Origin: an uncultured Lachnospiraceae bacterium
Lineage (GTDB): Bacteria; Bacillota; Clostridia; Lachnospirales; Lachnospiraceae
NCBI GenBank assembly: GCA_910584585.1
Contig: CAJUBP010000057.1
Span: 18,536-25,598 of the forward strand
Direction of reading: 5' to 3'
DNA: 7,063 bases
Part shown: one piece after another, positions 1 through 5,812 of the stretch
How the letters are laid out: the number at the start of each line of letters is the position of its first letter
Numbering within the stretch: position 1 is the first letter of the stretch
Made by a program: the position numbers and the translations under genes
The notes under the pieces: generated by a model
Seen by the model: only the letters and a program-made list of their open reading frames with translations
What the model was told of the DNA's origin: nothing
Database searches by the model: none

Positions 1-1
1 T

Positions 2-1693
2 GCCGGGAAAACGGCGGATGATATGGAGTATGCCGGGAATACAGTGGTTCCCGGCGGGGAAATTACAGAGATATTGTTTACTTCAGGAACTACTGGAAAA
101 CCAAAGGGCGCCATGCTTTCTCAGAGAGGAATTGCAGCGAGTATTTATAATACAGCAGAAGGAATGGATATGGATCATGAAGATGTGCTGCTGCTGCCTC
201 TGCCGCTGAATCACAGCTTTGGCCTGCGGGTGATGCGCTCAGCGCTGTATCAGGGAGAGACGCTTGTGCTGCAAAATGGGTTTTCTTTTGCCAGAGAGCT
301 GCAGGAGAATATTCTTCAGTGGAACTGTAATTGTATGGCTACCGTGAATGCAGGGTTTGAAATGCTTCAGCAGCAGATGGGCGGCCGGTATCGGGAGGTT
401 TTTTCCCGGATGCGCTATATTGAATTCGGCGCCGGGGCAGTTCCCGCTGAAAAAAGGAAACAGCTTGCGCAGGATTTGCCAGGAGTGCGTTTGTACAATA
501 CTTGGGGTTCTACAGAAACGGGCGGGGGATTGTTTTTGGAATTTTCGGCCAGAACTGACAAAATCCAAAGCGCAGGGAAAGCAATCCATGATATTCAGAT
601 TAAAATTGTCGGAAGTCAGGGGGAGAAATTGGCAGAAGGAGAATATGGACGGCTTGCGCTCAATGGCAGCGCGTTAATGAAGGGATATTTTAAAGATCCC
701 GAATTGACAAAAGAAACATTGCGTCAGGGGTGGCTGTTTACAAACGATCTGGCCAGGATGGATAAAGATGGATATGTGTACTTAAATGGAAGGGTTGATG
801 ATCTGATCAGCGTGGGCGGTGAGAAAGTGGCGCCTGCAGATGTGGAGCGGATTGTCCTGGAGCAGCCCGGGGTAAAAGAATGTGCCTGCTGCGGCGTGGA
901 GGATCCAAAGGGCGTATTGGGACAGGTTCCTGTCCTGTTTTTGGTGCCGGAGGGCGGCGGATATCAGGAAAAGCAGTTAGAAGAGCAAATACGCATACAG
1001 GGGAGCGGCTTTATGGTTCCGGCGGCGTATGTGAAACTGCAGGAGCTTCCCCGTAATTATATGGGAAAGTTGGATCGAGGGCAGTTAAAGGCAGTCTGGA
1101 AGGAATACGCAAAGGAAAACAGTTCTTGTAAAGCAGAGAATAGTTCTGATTTTTCCGCAAAAGTATTGGAGTTGATCGTGTCCAGAAGAAGCATCCGGGC
1201 CTATCAGGAGCGGCCGGTAGAAAAAGAATTGCTGGATAAGCTTGTCCTGGCCGGCCGTATGGCTCCAAGCGGCCATAATATGCAGACCTGGCGGTTTACG
1301 GTATTGACAGCGCAGCCTGCAATTGCCCGGTTAAAGAAAATTGCGGAGAAAGTGGCGGCGGAAAAAAAGACCATAATCTATGGATTTTTAAATCCTCAGG
1401 CAGTGATCTTGGTGTCCAATGACAGGAGGAATCCGCATAGCATTCAGGACAGTTCGGCGGCAATTGAGAATATTCTGTTGATGGCCCATGCATTGGGATT
1501 AGGGGCATGTTGGATTGACGTATTGCGGCAAATTTCGGATGAGCCTGAAATTCGGGGGCTTTTGGAGCGGTTTGAGATTCCGTCTACCCATTTGGTATAT
1601 GGACTGATAGGGCTGGGTTTTCCGGAGAGTAAGCCTGAAATGCCGGTGAAAAAGGAAAATGTGGTGAAATTTATAGAGCAGTGGGATTTATGA
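2..1693 (+). CDS. Acyl/aminoacyl-AMP ligase fused to nitroreductase-family domain (5' end missing)
   Basis: The reading frame is open to the left edge, so the true start and roughly the first 130-150 residues of the ligase lie outside. What is visible is an ANL-superfamily adenylating domain: the phosphate-binding loop SGTTGKPKG at 83-109, YNTWGSTETGG at 494-526, the hinge motif GRVDDLISVGGEKV from 788, and the catalytic lysine in PRNYMGKLDRG (codon 1067-1069). ANL enzymes activate a carboxylate as an acyl-AMP and pass it to a thiol, often on a carrier protein; one is encoded next. From about 1163 a second domain begins with the nitroreductase signatures SRRSIRAY, APSGHNMQTW, HALGLGACW and VYGLIGLGFPE, expected to bind FMN and oxidise or reduce a small substrate. 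Fusing the two suggests that the activated group is redox-modified while bound. The substrate cannot be told from sequence. Domain calls are firm; the pathway is inference. Confidence 0.88.
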   Translation, partial: AGKTADDMEYAGNTVVPGGEITEILFTSGTTGKPKGAMLSQRGIAASIYNTAEGMDMDHEDVLLLPLPLNHSFGLRVMRSALYQGETLVLQNGFSFARELQENILQWNCNCMATVNAGFEMLQQQMGGRYREVFSRMRYIEFGAGAVPAEKRKQLAQDLPGVRLYNTWGSTETGGGLFLEFSARTDKIQSAGKAIHDIQIKIVGSQGEKLAEGEYGRLALNGSALMKGYFKDPELTKETLRQGWLFTNDLARMDKDGYVYLNGRVDDLISVGGEKVAPADVERIVLEQPGVKECACCGVEDPKGVLGQVPVLFLVPEGGGYQEKQLEEQIRIQGSGFMVPAAYVKLQELPRNYMGKLDRGQLKAVWKEYAKENSSCKAENSSDFSAKVLELIVSRRSIRAYQERPVEKELLDKLVLAGRMAPSGHNMQTWRFTVLTAQPAIARLKKIAEKVAAEKKTIIYGFLNPQAVILVSNDRRNPHSIQDSSAAIENILLMAHALGLGACWIDVLRQISDEPEIRGLLERFEIPSTHLVYGLIGLGFPESKPEMPVKKENVVKFIEQWDL

Positions 1694-1770
1694 TTGATTC
1701 AGATGCCGGCGAGGTATTTCCAATCCGGCGCAATCTGGTAAATTTATTTCTGCACAGTTCCTTAGATGAG

Positions 1771-1776
1771 AAAGGA
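1771..1776 (+). promoter_or_regulatory. Ribosome binding site deciding the carrier-protein start
   Basis: AAAGGA lies 9 bases before the ATG at 1786. The frame is open further upstream, with an ATG at 1690 overlapping the ligase stop as ATGA, but that codon has no good Shine-Dalgarno sequence. The site therefore favours 1786. Confidence 0.6.
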
Positions 1777-1785
1777 TGGGAAAAT

Positions 1786-2034
1786 ATGGTTACGAGAGAA
1801 CAGGTTTTGGAGTTGCTGATGAGGGCGCTTCCCGGAATTGATTTTACGATTTCTGACGCTATGGTAGACGACGGAATCCTGGATTCCATGGCAATCACAA
1901 CGATTATTGCGGAAATCAGCATGGAATTCGGCATTAATGTTCCCTTTGAAGAGTTGGGAAGCAGTAATTTTAATTCCATTGACGCAATTGTGGATCTGAT
2001 AGGACGCTGCCCGAAGGAAGGATTTGAAAATTGA
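1786..2034 (+). CDS. Acyl/peptidyl carrier protein, DltC-like
   Basis: An 82-residue protein of normal carrier-protein length. The phosphopantetheine attachment site is DDGILDSMAI, with Ser34 (codon 1885-1887) as the expected 4'-phosphopantetheine acceptor. The following helix EISMEFGINVPFEEL and the NFNSIDAIVDLI tail resemble small D-alanyl carrier protein (DltC)-type carriers more than fatty-acid ACPs; this is pattern recognition, not an alignment. It should receive the acyl or aminoacyl group from the adenylating enzyme encoded just upstream and present it to the reductases downstream. A start at 1690 would add 32 residues (MIDSDAGEVFPIRRN...) that look unlike a carrier protein; 1786 has the better ribosome binding site and gives the canonical length. 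The next gene begins 2 bases after the stop, or overlaps it, so co-translation is likely. Confidence 0.85.
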   Translation: MVTREQVLELLMRALPGIDFTISDAMVDDGILDSMAITTIIAEISMEFGINVPFEELGSSNFNSIDAIVDLIGRCPKEGFEN

Positions 2035-2036
2035 CG

Positions 2037-2869
2037 ATGATTCATAAAATTAAGAAAAAATTGAAGGACAAATTGACAGTAAAAGAGATTTATACAGAGC
2101 AGATTCCCCTGTTAAGCGGAAAACTGTTGGAAGGGCGGACAGCCCTGATAACAGGCGGGGGGGGTATGGAATTGGCTGCGGAATTGCCCGGGCATTTGTA
2201 AATCAGGGAGCTGAAGTGATTATAACAGGAAGGAATGAAAAACGTTTGAAGGACGCCTGTGAGGAACTGAACGCTGATGCGCTCCGCGTAGATTACATTG
2301 TCTGGGATCATTCGGAAATAGAGGGCATTTCGGAACATCTGGATAAAGCATTTCAGAAATTCGGTCCCATTGATATTTTAGTGAATAATGCCGGCTATCA
2401 CGGAAATCAGGATTTTTTTACTGTGACAGAAAAAGATTATGACAATACCTTTGATGTTAACGTGAAAAATGTCTTTTTCTTAAGCCAGAAACTGTCTCAG
2501 CATATGATTGCCCATAAGCTGCAGGGAAATATCCTGAATATTTCCAGCGCTTCTGCAATGAAACCTGCCTGGTCGCCTTATGAGATTTCAAAGTGGGCTT
2601 GCCGGGGATTCACCAGAGGCCTGGCGCGGGAACTGGCGCCTTATGGCATTACCGTGAACGGGATTGCTCCGGGTCCCACCGCAACCCGTATGTCCCATTG
2701 GCAGGAAGGGGATTCCATTACATGGCCGTCCATTCCCAAAGGCCGTATGGCCCTTCCGGAAGAAATTGGAAATTTGGCGGCTTATCTCTGCAGTGATTTG
2801 GGGAGGATGATTTTGGGTGAAACCGTTTTTTGCGATGGGGGAAGCGGCACATTGACGGTAAATAAATAA
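2037..2869 (+). pseudogene. Short-chain dehydrogenase/reductase, frameshifted in a G8 tract (possibly phase-variable)
   Basis: SDR-family NAD(P)-dependent oxidoreductase in two frames. From ATG 2037 the frame reads MIHKIKKKLKDKL... to LLEGRTALITGG, then enters eight Gs (2157-2164) and stops at 2199-2201. The rest continues in another frame from 2165. Six Gs would restore the dinucleotide motif TGGGYGIG exactly; nine Gs also rejoin the frames, with one extra glycine. Downstream are the structural NNAG (2384-2395), the SSAS serine region and the catalytic YEISK (Tyr codon 2579-2581), then PGPTATRM and a normal C-terminus. The restored protein would be about 276 residues, with a basic N-terminal extension of about 30. 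Likely role: ketone/alcohol reduction of a carrier-bound intermediate. AAGGAAGGA (2014-2022) is 14 bases from ATG 2037 but 8 from a TTG at 2031, which may be the true start. True mutation, phase variation and homopolymer sequencing error cannot be separated here. Confidence 0.82.
2157..2164 (+). repeat. G8 homopolymer tract inside the SDR Rossmann motif
   Basis: Eight consecutive Gs between ACAGGC and TATGGAATTGG. The tract sits exactly where the frame changes in the dehydrogenase. A count of six or nine gives a continuous protein; eight does not. Confidence 0.9.
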
Positions 2870-2879
2870 GACGTGTTCA

Positions 2880-2915
2880 TTCCTTCTTGTATGGATTGGA
2901 AAATACAGGAAGGAA
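2880..2915 (+). promoter_or_regulatory. 12-bp hairpin that buries the ribosome binding site of the aldo-keto reductase
   Basis: TTCCTTCTTGTA (2880-2891) pairs along its whole length with TACAGGAAGGAA (2904-2915), with one G-U pair and a 12-base loop. The right arm contains AGGAAGGA, the Shine-Dalgarno sequence for the ATG at 2923. In RNA the site would be fully paired. There is no T-run after the stem, so it is not an intrinsic terminator. A role in damping or regulating translation is inference. Confidence 0.6.
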
Positions 2916-2922
2916 GAATGAT

Positions 2923-3879
2923 ATGGAGCAAAGATATTTTTTATTGCGGAATGGGGTAAAGATTCCGGCAATTGGGTACGGCACAGGAATTGCCAAAGGA
3001 ATTTCAAAACATCCAGCCGCAATTGCAAAACGTTTTGTGAAAGAAACTGCAAAAAATATATTGATTCCAGGATTTAAGGAACAAAATAAATATCCCCTTC
3101 GGATGGATCTGAGAAAAGACAGGATGTTAAAGCGTGTGTCAAAAGCGGCATTGGAAGAAGGATATCGTTTGTTTGACACAGCAAGAGCCTATCAGTACAG
3201 CGAATCCTATATTGGTGAAAATCTGTTCGGGGGGGGGTACAGCCGGGAGGATATTTTTGTGATTACCAAGGCGACGAATGAAGCCCAGAGAAATCGGGCT
3301 GTTCGGGAAGAATTGGAAATATCTTTGCAGCAGTTAGGGACAGATTATGTGGATCTGTATCTCCTGCATTGGCCGCAGACGGGGACTTATCCAGAAGCGT
3401 GGAAAGTGATGGAAGAAATTTATGCCGACGGCAGAGCGAAAGCAATCGGCATGTGCAACTGCCATATCCATCATCTGGAGGAATTGGAAAAAACAGCTGA
3501 GATTGTTCCAATGGTAAACGAATTGGAGTGCCATCCTCTTTTGCAGCAGCATAAGGTGCGGAATTATTGCCAGGAAAAGGGGATTCAGATTATCGCTCAT
3601 ACGCCTGCTGGAAAAATGAACGTCAAAATCAGGGAATCTGAAAAAATGAAACGGATCGCCCAGACACATGGGGTCAGTGTTTCTCAGGCAGTTTTGCGCT
3701 GGCATTATCAGTTGGGAGATGTTTCAATTCCGAATACGGTAAATCTGCGTCATATGAAAGAAAATATAGCAATTTGGAATTTTGTGTTGTCTGATCTTGA
3801 GATGGCGGAAATTGCGTCGCTGGATTGCGGGGAAAGAATTTGGCCGAATCCGGATACGGCGGATTTTATGAAATTGTGA
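2923..3879 (+). CDS. Aldo-keto reductase family oxidoreductase with N-terminal insertion
   Basis: A 318-residue (alpha/beta)8-barrel NADPH-dependent reductase. All four catalytic residues of the family are visible: Asp85 and Tyr90 in LFDTARAYQYSE, Lys116 in VITKATN and His149 in LLHWP. The N-terminus LRNGVKIPAIGYGTG and the C-terminal region SIPNTVNLRHMKENIAIW are typical, although IPNT replaces the usual IPKS cofactor-phosphate lysine. About 35 extra residues (roughly 25-65, KHPAAIAKRFVKE...) are inserted between the first strand and the DTA motif, which pushes the tetrad later than in ordinary family members. Likely role: reducing an aldehyde or ketone made by the cassette. The start is chosen at ATG 2923 because AGGAAGGAAG ends 6 bases before it; a TTG at 2887 is in frame but falls within the hairpin. 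A G9 run (3229-3237) encodes GGG in frame. Confidence 0.9.
   Translation: MEQRYFLLRNGVKIPAIGYGTGIAKGISKHPAAIAKRFVKETAKNILIPGFKEQNKYPLRMDLRKDRMLKRVSKAALEEGYRLFDTARAYQYSESYIGENLFGGGYSREDIFVITKATNEAQRNRAVREELEISLQQLGTDYVDLYLLHWPQTGTYPEAWKVMEEIYADGRAKAIGMCNCHIHHLEELEKTAEIVPMVNELECHPLLQQHKVRNYCQEKGIQIIAHTPAGKMNVKIRESEKMKRIAQTHGVSVSQAVLRWHYQLGDVSIPNTVNLRHMKENIAIWNFVLSDLEMAEIASLDCGERIWPNPDTADFMKL
3229..3237 (+). repeat. G9 homopolymer tract inside the aldo-keto reductase gene
   Basis: Nine Gs after CTGTTC encode three glycines of LFGGGYSRED and keep the frame open. This is the second long G run in adjacent genes. Gain or loss of one or two bases would truncate the enzyme between the catalytic Tyr90 and Lys116. 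Confidence 0.9.
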
Positions 3880-3895
3880 GGATAGGGGATTGCAT

Positions 3896-3902
3896 AGGAG
3901 GG
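3896..3902 (+). promoter_or_regulatory. Ribosome binding site that points to a GTG start for the VanZ-like gene
   Basis: AGGAGGG ends 9 bases before GTG 3912. The frame is open further upstream, including a GTG at 3876 that overlaps the previous stop, but this site makes 3912 the better start. Confidence 0.65.
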
Positions 3903-3911
3903 AAGCGCTGC

Positions 3912-4445
3912 GTGTATCAAACAATTTACCATTGGGCATCAGGCCATTTTTGGCCAGTCAGCATTGGAATCGTGCTGTTTCTGGTTTTGCTTGAAGCGGC
4001 AGGGATCCATAAAAAACCCGGCAAAGCGTCGGCCATACTCTGGACATGCGCTTTTTTGGGATATCTGTCGGCTGTGTTATTCCTTACGCTGGGTTCCCGC
4101 GCCCGGATTGGACAGCGCTATTTGAATCTGAAGATTCATTGGGAGGCCATACTCATGGCGCTTCAGGGAAAAGGGAGGCTTCCCTGGGAAGATCTTGCAA
4201 ATATTATTTTATTCCTTCCGTTGGGAATTTTTTTCCAGGAAGCGTTGGGAGAAAATTGGTTTTGCTGTTGTCTGCTGGGAGCGGCGCTTAGCGCGTGTAT
4301 TGAACTGACCCAGTGGAAGCTGAGATGCGGGTATTGTGATATCAATGATTTTCTATGCAATATGATAGGGACTATTGTTGGGTATTTTTTTACCGGTGCT
4401 GTGATACGGGCGCAAGAGGCGGATAGAAAACGGAGAAATTCATAA
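3912..4445 (+). CDS. VanZ-like integral membrane protein
   Basis: A 177-residue membrane protein of normal VanZ-family length. Predicted membrane segments lie at about 13-30 (WPVSIGIVLFLVLLEA), 41-60 (AILWTCAFLGYLSAVLFL), 95-110, 115-134 and 150-166. VanZ family marks are present: NIILFLPLGIF at 97-107, ACIELTQ at 128-134, and the acidic CDINDFLCNMIGTIVG at 142-157. VanZ proteins sit in the cytoplasmic membrane and have been linked to low-level teicoplanin resistance, but most family members have no known biochemical role. It follows the reductase by 32 bases and probably shares its transcript, so it may help handle or tolerate the product of the cassette, or act on the envelope independently. 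The short tail after residue 167 is basic and likely cytoplasmic. GTG 3912 is preferred on its ribosome binding site. Confidence 0.85.
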   Translation: MYQTIYHWASGHFWPVSIGIVLFLVLLEAAGIHKKPGKASAILWTCAFLGYLSAVLFLTLGSRARIGQRYLNLKIHWEAILMALQGKGRLPWEDLANIILFLPLGIFFQEALGENWFCCCLLGAALSACIELTQWKLRCGYCDINDFLCNMIGTIVGYFFTGAVIRAQEADRKRRNS

Positions 4446-4507
4446 TTATGCCAGAAGAGATAAAAATACTGGTTAAACATGTATGAGACGAAAGGGATGA
4501 GATTTAT

Positions 4508-4840
4508 ATGGAAAACAGCACAGATTATAATTTAATGGTTGGAACGCGTATCCGGCAGGTGCGGGAATCACTGTTTTTAACACGGAGACAATTTGGAGAA
4601 CTGTGCGGCATATCGGAGAGTTTTCTGGCGGCGGTAGAGAGCGGCAAAAAAAGCGTTACCACAAAGACGCTGTATAAGATATGTTCCAATGCCCACGTTT
4701 CTGCAGATCAGATTGTGCTGGGAAAGGAACAGAAATGTGAAAATGACATGATTTTGGAGATGGCAAGTTCTTTGTCTCCTTATCAGCAGGAAAGCATGGT
4801 TCGGATTATGAAGGATCTTTTGATGGTGCGTTCCGGTTAA
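4508..4840 (+). CDS. XRE-family helix-turn-helix regulator
   Basis: A 110-residue protein with an N-terminal Cro/CI-type HTH: GTRIRQVRESLFLTRRQFG, then ELCGISESFLAAVESG (helix-turn-helix with the usual SESFLAAVE-G pattern), then VTTKTLYKICSNAHVSADQIV, which closes the five-helix bundle near residue 72. The C-terminal part (EMASSLSPYQQESMVRIMKDLL) is a short helix like those ending many Firmicutes SinR-like or conjugative-element regulators, and may dimerise. ATG 4508 is preceded by AAAGGGATGAG at a short but workable distance. It starts 62 bases after the VanZ-like gene with no visible terminator between, so it may be read through from the cassette or have its own unrecognised promoter. Targets are unknown; a DNA-binding role is secure from the fold. 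Confidence 0.85.
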   Translation: MENSTDYNLMVGTRIRQVRESLFLTRRQFGELCGISESFLAAVESGKKSVTTKTLYKICSNAHVSADQIVLGKEQKCENDMILEMASSLSPYQQESMVRIMKDLLMVRSG

Positions 4841-5051
4841 AAAATATCATAGTACCCTGGTTAGGAAGAAAAAATGGAAACGTATTATATAAGGAATGAT
4901 TAATTTATGTAATACCACTGGTTGCCATGAGCGTGTTTGTAAGCTGCCTGTATCTGTGTTTTGCGCCTTATATCAGGAAAGGATTGTGAAGAAAGTCTGT
5001 ATCTGCATATATTATATACGTAAAATACGTACATATTTTGTGCCTTTTCTC
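4841..5051. other. Intergenic stretch without a convincing gene
   Basis: No gene I can support. On the + strand, 4900-4989 encodes 29 mostly hydrophobic residues ending in FAPYIRKGL and a stop, with no start or ribosome binding site. It could be the tail of a lost membrane protein. A longer open frame over 4896-5090 is cysteine-rich low-quality coding that runs through the hic promoter, so it is not called. The right part holds the first hic operator copy. No strong terminator is seen after the XRE gene. Confidence 0.5.
5017..5031. promoter_or_regulatory. hic operator copy 1 (TACGTA-AAA-TACGTA palindrome)
   Basis: A 15-base inverted repeat with 6-bp arms and an AAA centre at 5024. The flanks extend the symmetry, with 9 of 10 matches counting outward. 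Its 13-base core is repeated in the promoter spacer downstream. Likely bound by the HicB C-terminal domain; inference from position and symmetry. Confidence 0.7.
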
Positions 5052-5080
5052 TTGACAATACGTAAAATACGTTTTATTAT
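5052..5080 (+). promoter_or_regulatory. Sigma-A promoter of hicAB
   Basis: Consensus TTGACA (5052-5057), a 17-base spacer, then TATTAT (5075-5080). The second operator copy fills the spacer, so repressor binding would exclude RNA polymerase. The first gene starts 22 bases further on. Confidence 0.85.
5060..5072. promoter_or_regulatory. hic operator copy 2 (ACGTA-AAA-TACGT) in the promoter spacer
   Basis: The same 13-base core as the copy at 5018-5030. The centres (5024 and 5066) are 42 bp apart, close to four helical turns, so two repressor units would sit on the same DNA face. Confidence 0.75.
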
Positions 5081-5088
5081 ACCGTTGT

Positions 5089-5094
5089 AGGAGG
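5089..5094 (+). promoter_or_regulatory. Ribosome binding site of hicA
   Basis: Perfect AGGAGG, 8 bases before ATG 5103. It supports translation of the short hicA remnant even though the protein is truncated. Confidence 0.8.
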
Positions 5095-5102
5095 AAACAT
5101 AC

Positions 5103-5216
5103 ATGAGATTCAGAGAAGCTGATCGGATGCTAAAGGATGATGGATGGTATGTGTCAGATATAAGCGGCTCACATTACCAATACAAACACCCAATAAAACA
5201 TGGAAAGGAACATTGA
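5103..5216 (+). pseudogene. hicA: Truncated HicA-family mRNA interferase toxin
   Basis: A 37-residue product, MRFREADRMLKDDGWYVSDI followed by SGSHYQYKHPIKHGKEH and a stop. The first half matches the HicA pattern very well: the N-terminal helix, DGWY, and the GSHYQYKHP segment holding the catalytic histidine. HicA toxins are normally about 60 residues; the third strand and last helix (usually a VTVPHP...KD...TL..ILKQAGL-type region) are absent. No other frame carries the missing part, so a deletion or replacement is more likely than a point frameshift. The protein should not fold into the complete dsRBD-like ribonuclease and is probably inactive. Promoter, ribosome binding site and the downstream antitoxin are intact. 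The end of hicA (GGAAAGGAA) doubles as the ribosome binding site of the next gene, which starts 3 bases later, so the short frame may survive to support antitoxin translation. Confidence 0.8.
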
Positions 5217-5219
5217 TTT

Positions 5220-5648
5220 ATGAATTATGTATACCCGGCAGTTTTCTATGAGGAAGAGGGCAAAATATCAGTAATCTTCCCCGATTTGGGAAATCTCGCA
5301 ACTTTTGGGGATAATGTGGCGGACGCTATGCGCATGGCGGGGGATGCCTGCGGCCTGTATCTGTTTACCGCGCTGCGTGACGGAGAGCCCCTTCCAGCTC
5401 CCAGTCCGTTAAGCGAAATCAATCCGGCTGCCGTTCTGAAAGATTTTGAAATGGAATCCGCTGCAGAAAGCGCTTTCGTCAATATGGTACTGGTGGATAT
5501 GACTGAATACGCAAGGAAGCACAGCGACAAAGCAGTAAAAAAGACTTTAAGCATCCCTATGTGGCTGAATACTCTTTGTGAGGAGAAAAGCATCAACTTT
5601 TCGAAGGTATTGCAGGATGCCTTACTGACAAAAGTACAATCGTTATGA
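5220..5648 (+). CDS. hicB: HicB-family antitoxin
   Basis: A full-length 142-residue antitoxin. The N-terminal part (about 1-65) is the partially degraded RNase H-like HicB fold: MNYVYPAVFYEEEGKISVIF, PDLGNLATFGD and DAMRMAGDACGLYL. In normal pairs it blocks the HicA active site. The C-terminal part (about 105-140, KKTLSIPMWLNTLCEEKSINFSKVLQDALL) looks like a ribbon-helix-helix DNA-binding domain, as is common in Firmicutes HicB. It should repress its own promoter through the two ACGTA-AAA-TACGT palindromes. It starts 3 bases after the hicA remnant, with AAGGAA placed just upstream. Because the toxin is truncated, the protein may now act mainly as an autoregulated DNA-binding protein or as an antidote to HicA encoded elsewhere. 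Confidence 0.9.
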   Translation: MNYVYPAVFYEEEGKISVIFPDLGNLATFGDNVADAMRMAGDACGLYLFTALRDGEPLPAPSPLSEINPAAVLKDFEMESAAESAFVNMVLVDMTEYARKHSDKAVKKTLSIPMWLNTLCEEKSINFSKVLQDALLTKVQSL

Positions 5649-5671
5649 TTGGCAGCAGTCCAATGTTTTTT
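5648..5671 (+). terminator. Possible weak intrinsic terminator after hicB
   Basis: ATTGG and CCAAT form a 5-bp stem with a 7-base loop, followed after one G by six Ts. The stem is short and not GC-rich, so termination would be weak. Confidence 0.35.
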
Positions 5672-5777
5672 ATGGTATGGCTTTTATCAAACTTTATAGA
5701 ACGCTGTAAGGGCCTGTTTATTGGCTGTGTGTCAGGAATTTAACAAGAATAATTTCGCCGGATTCTAAAAAATGCAG
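5672..5777. other. Gene-free spacer between hicB and the small RNA
   Basis: Nothing supportable is seen. A 26-residue hydrophobic frame beginning at ATG 5663 has no ribosome binding site and overlaps the possible terminator, so it is not called. Confidence 0.5.
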
Positions 5778-5806
5778 TTGATTTTCGGATTCAGAGATGT
5801 TATATT
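5778..5806 (+). promoter_or_regulatory. Sigma-A promoter of the small RNA
   Basis: TTGATT (5778-5783), a 17-base spacer, then TATATT (5801-5806), followed by an A-rich start region. There is no coding sequence downstream on this strand before the terminator, as expected for an RNA gene. Confidence 0.7.
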
Positions 5807-5812
5807 ATAGAA

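Noticed and set aside
239..589. Reverse-strand open frame of 116 codons inside the ligase gene
   Set aside because: It is a shadow of a strongly motif-supported ANL coding frame, and has no ribosome binding site or recognisable domain.
1690..1785. Carrier-protein start at ATG 1690 overlapping the ligase stop
   Set aside because: The overlap would fit translational coupling, but there is no Shine-Dalgarno sequence and the added 32 residues do not resemble a carrier protein.
4900..4989. 29-codon hydrophobic segment ending in FAPYIRKGL and a stop
   Set aside because: Could be the tail of a lost membrane protein, but it has no start, no family match I recognise, and is too short to call.
5017..5072. 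Two identical short repeats as a CRISPR-like array
   Set aside because: Only two palindromic 13-base units placed at a promoter; they are operators, not CRISPR repeats, and no cas gene is present.
4896..5090. Open frame of 64 codons upstream of hicA
   Set aside because: No ribosome binding site, odd Cys-rich composition, and it runs through the operators, the consensus promoter and into the hicA ribosome binding site.
5663..5743. Small hydrophobic peptide frame after hicB
   Set aside because: No ribosome binding site or promoter placed for it; the start codon lies in the possible terminator stem.
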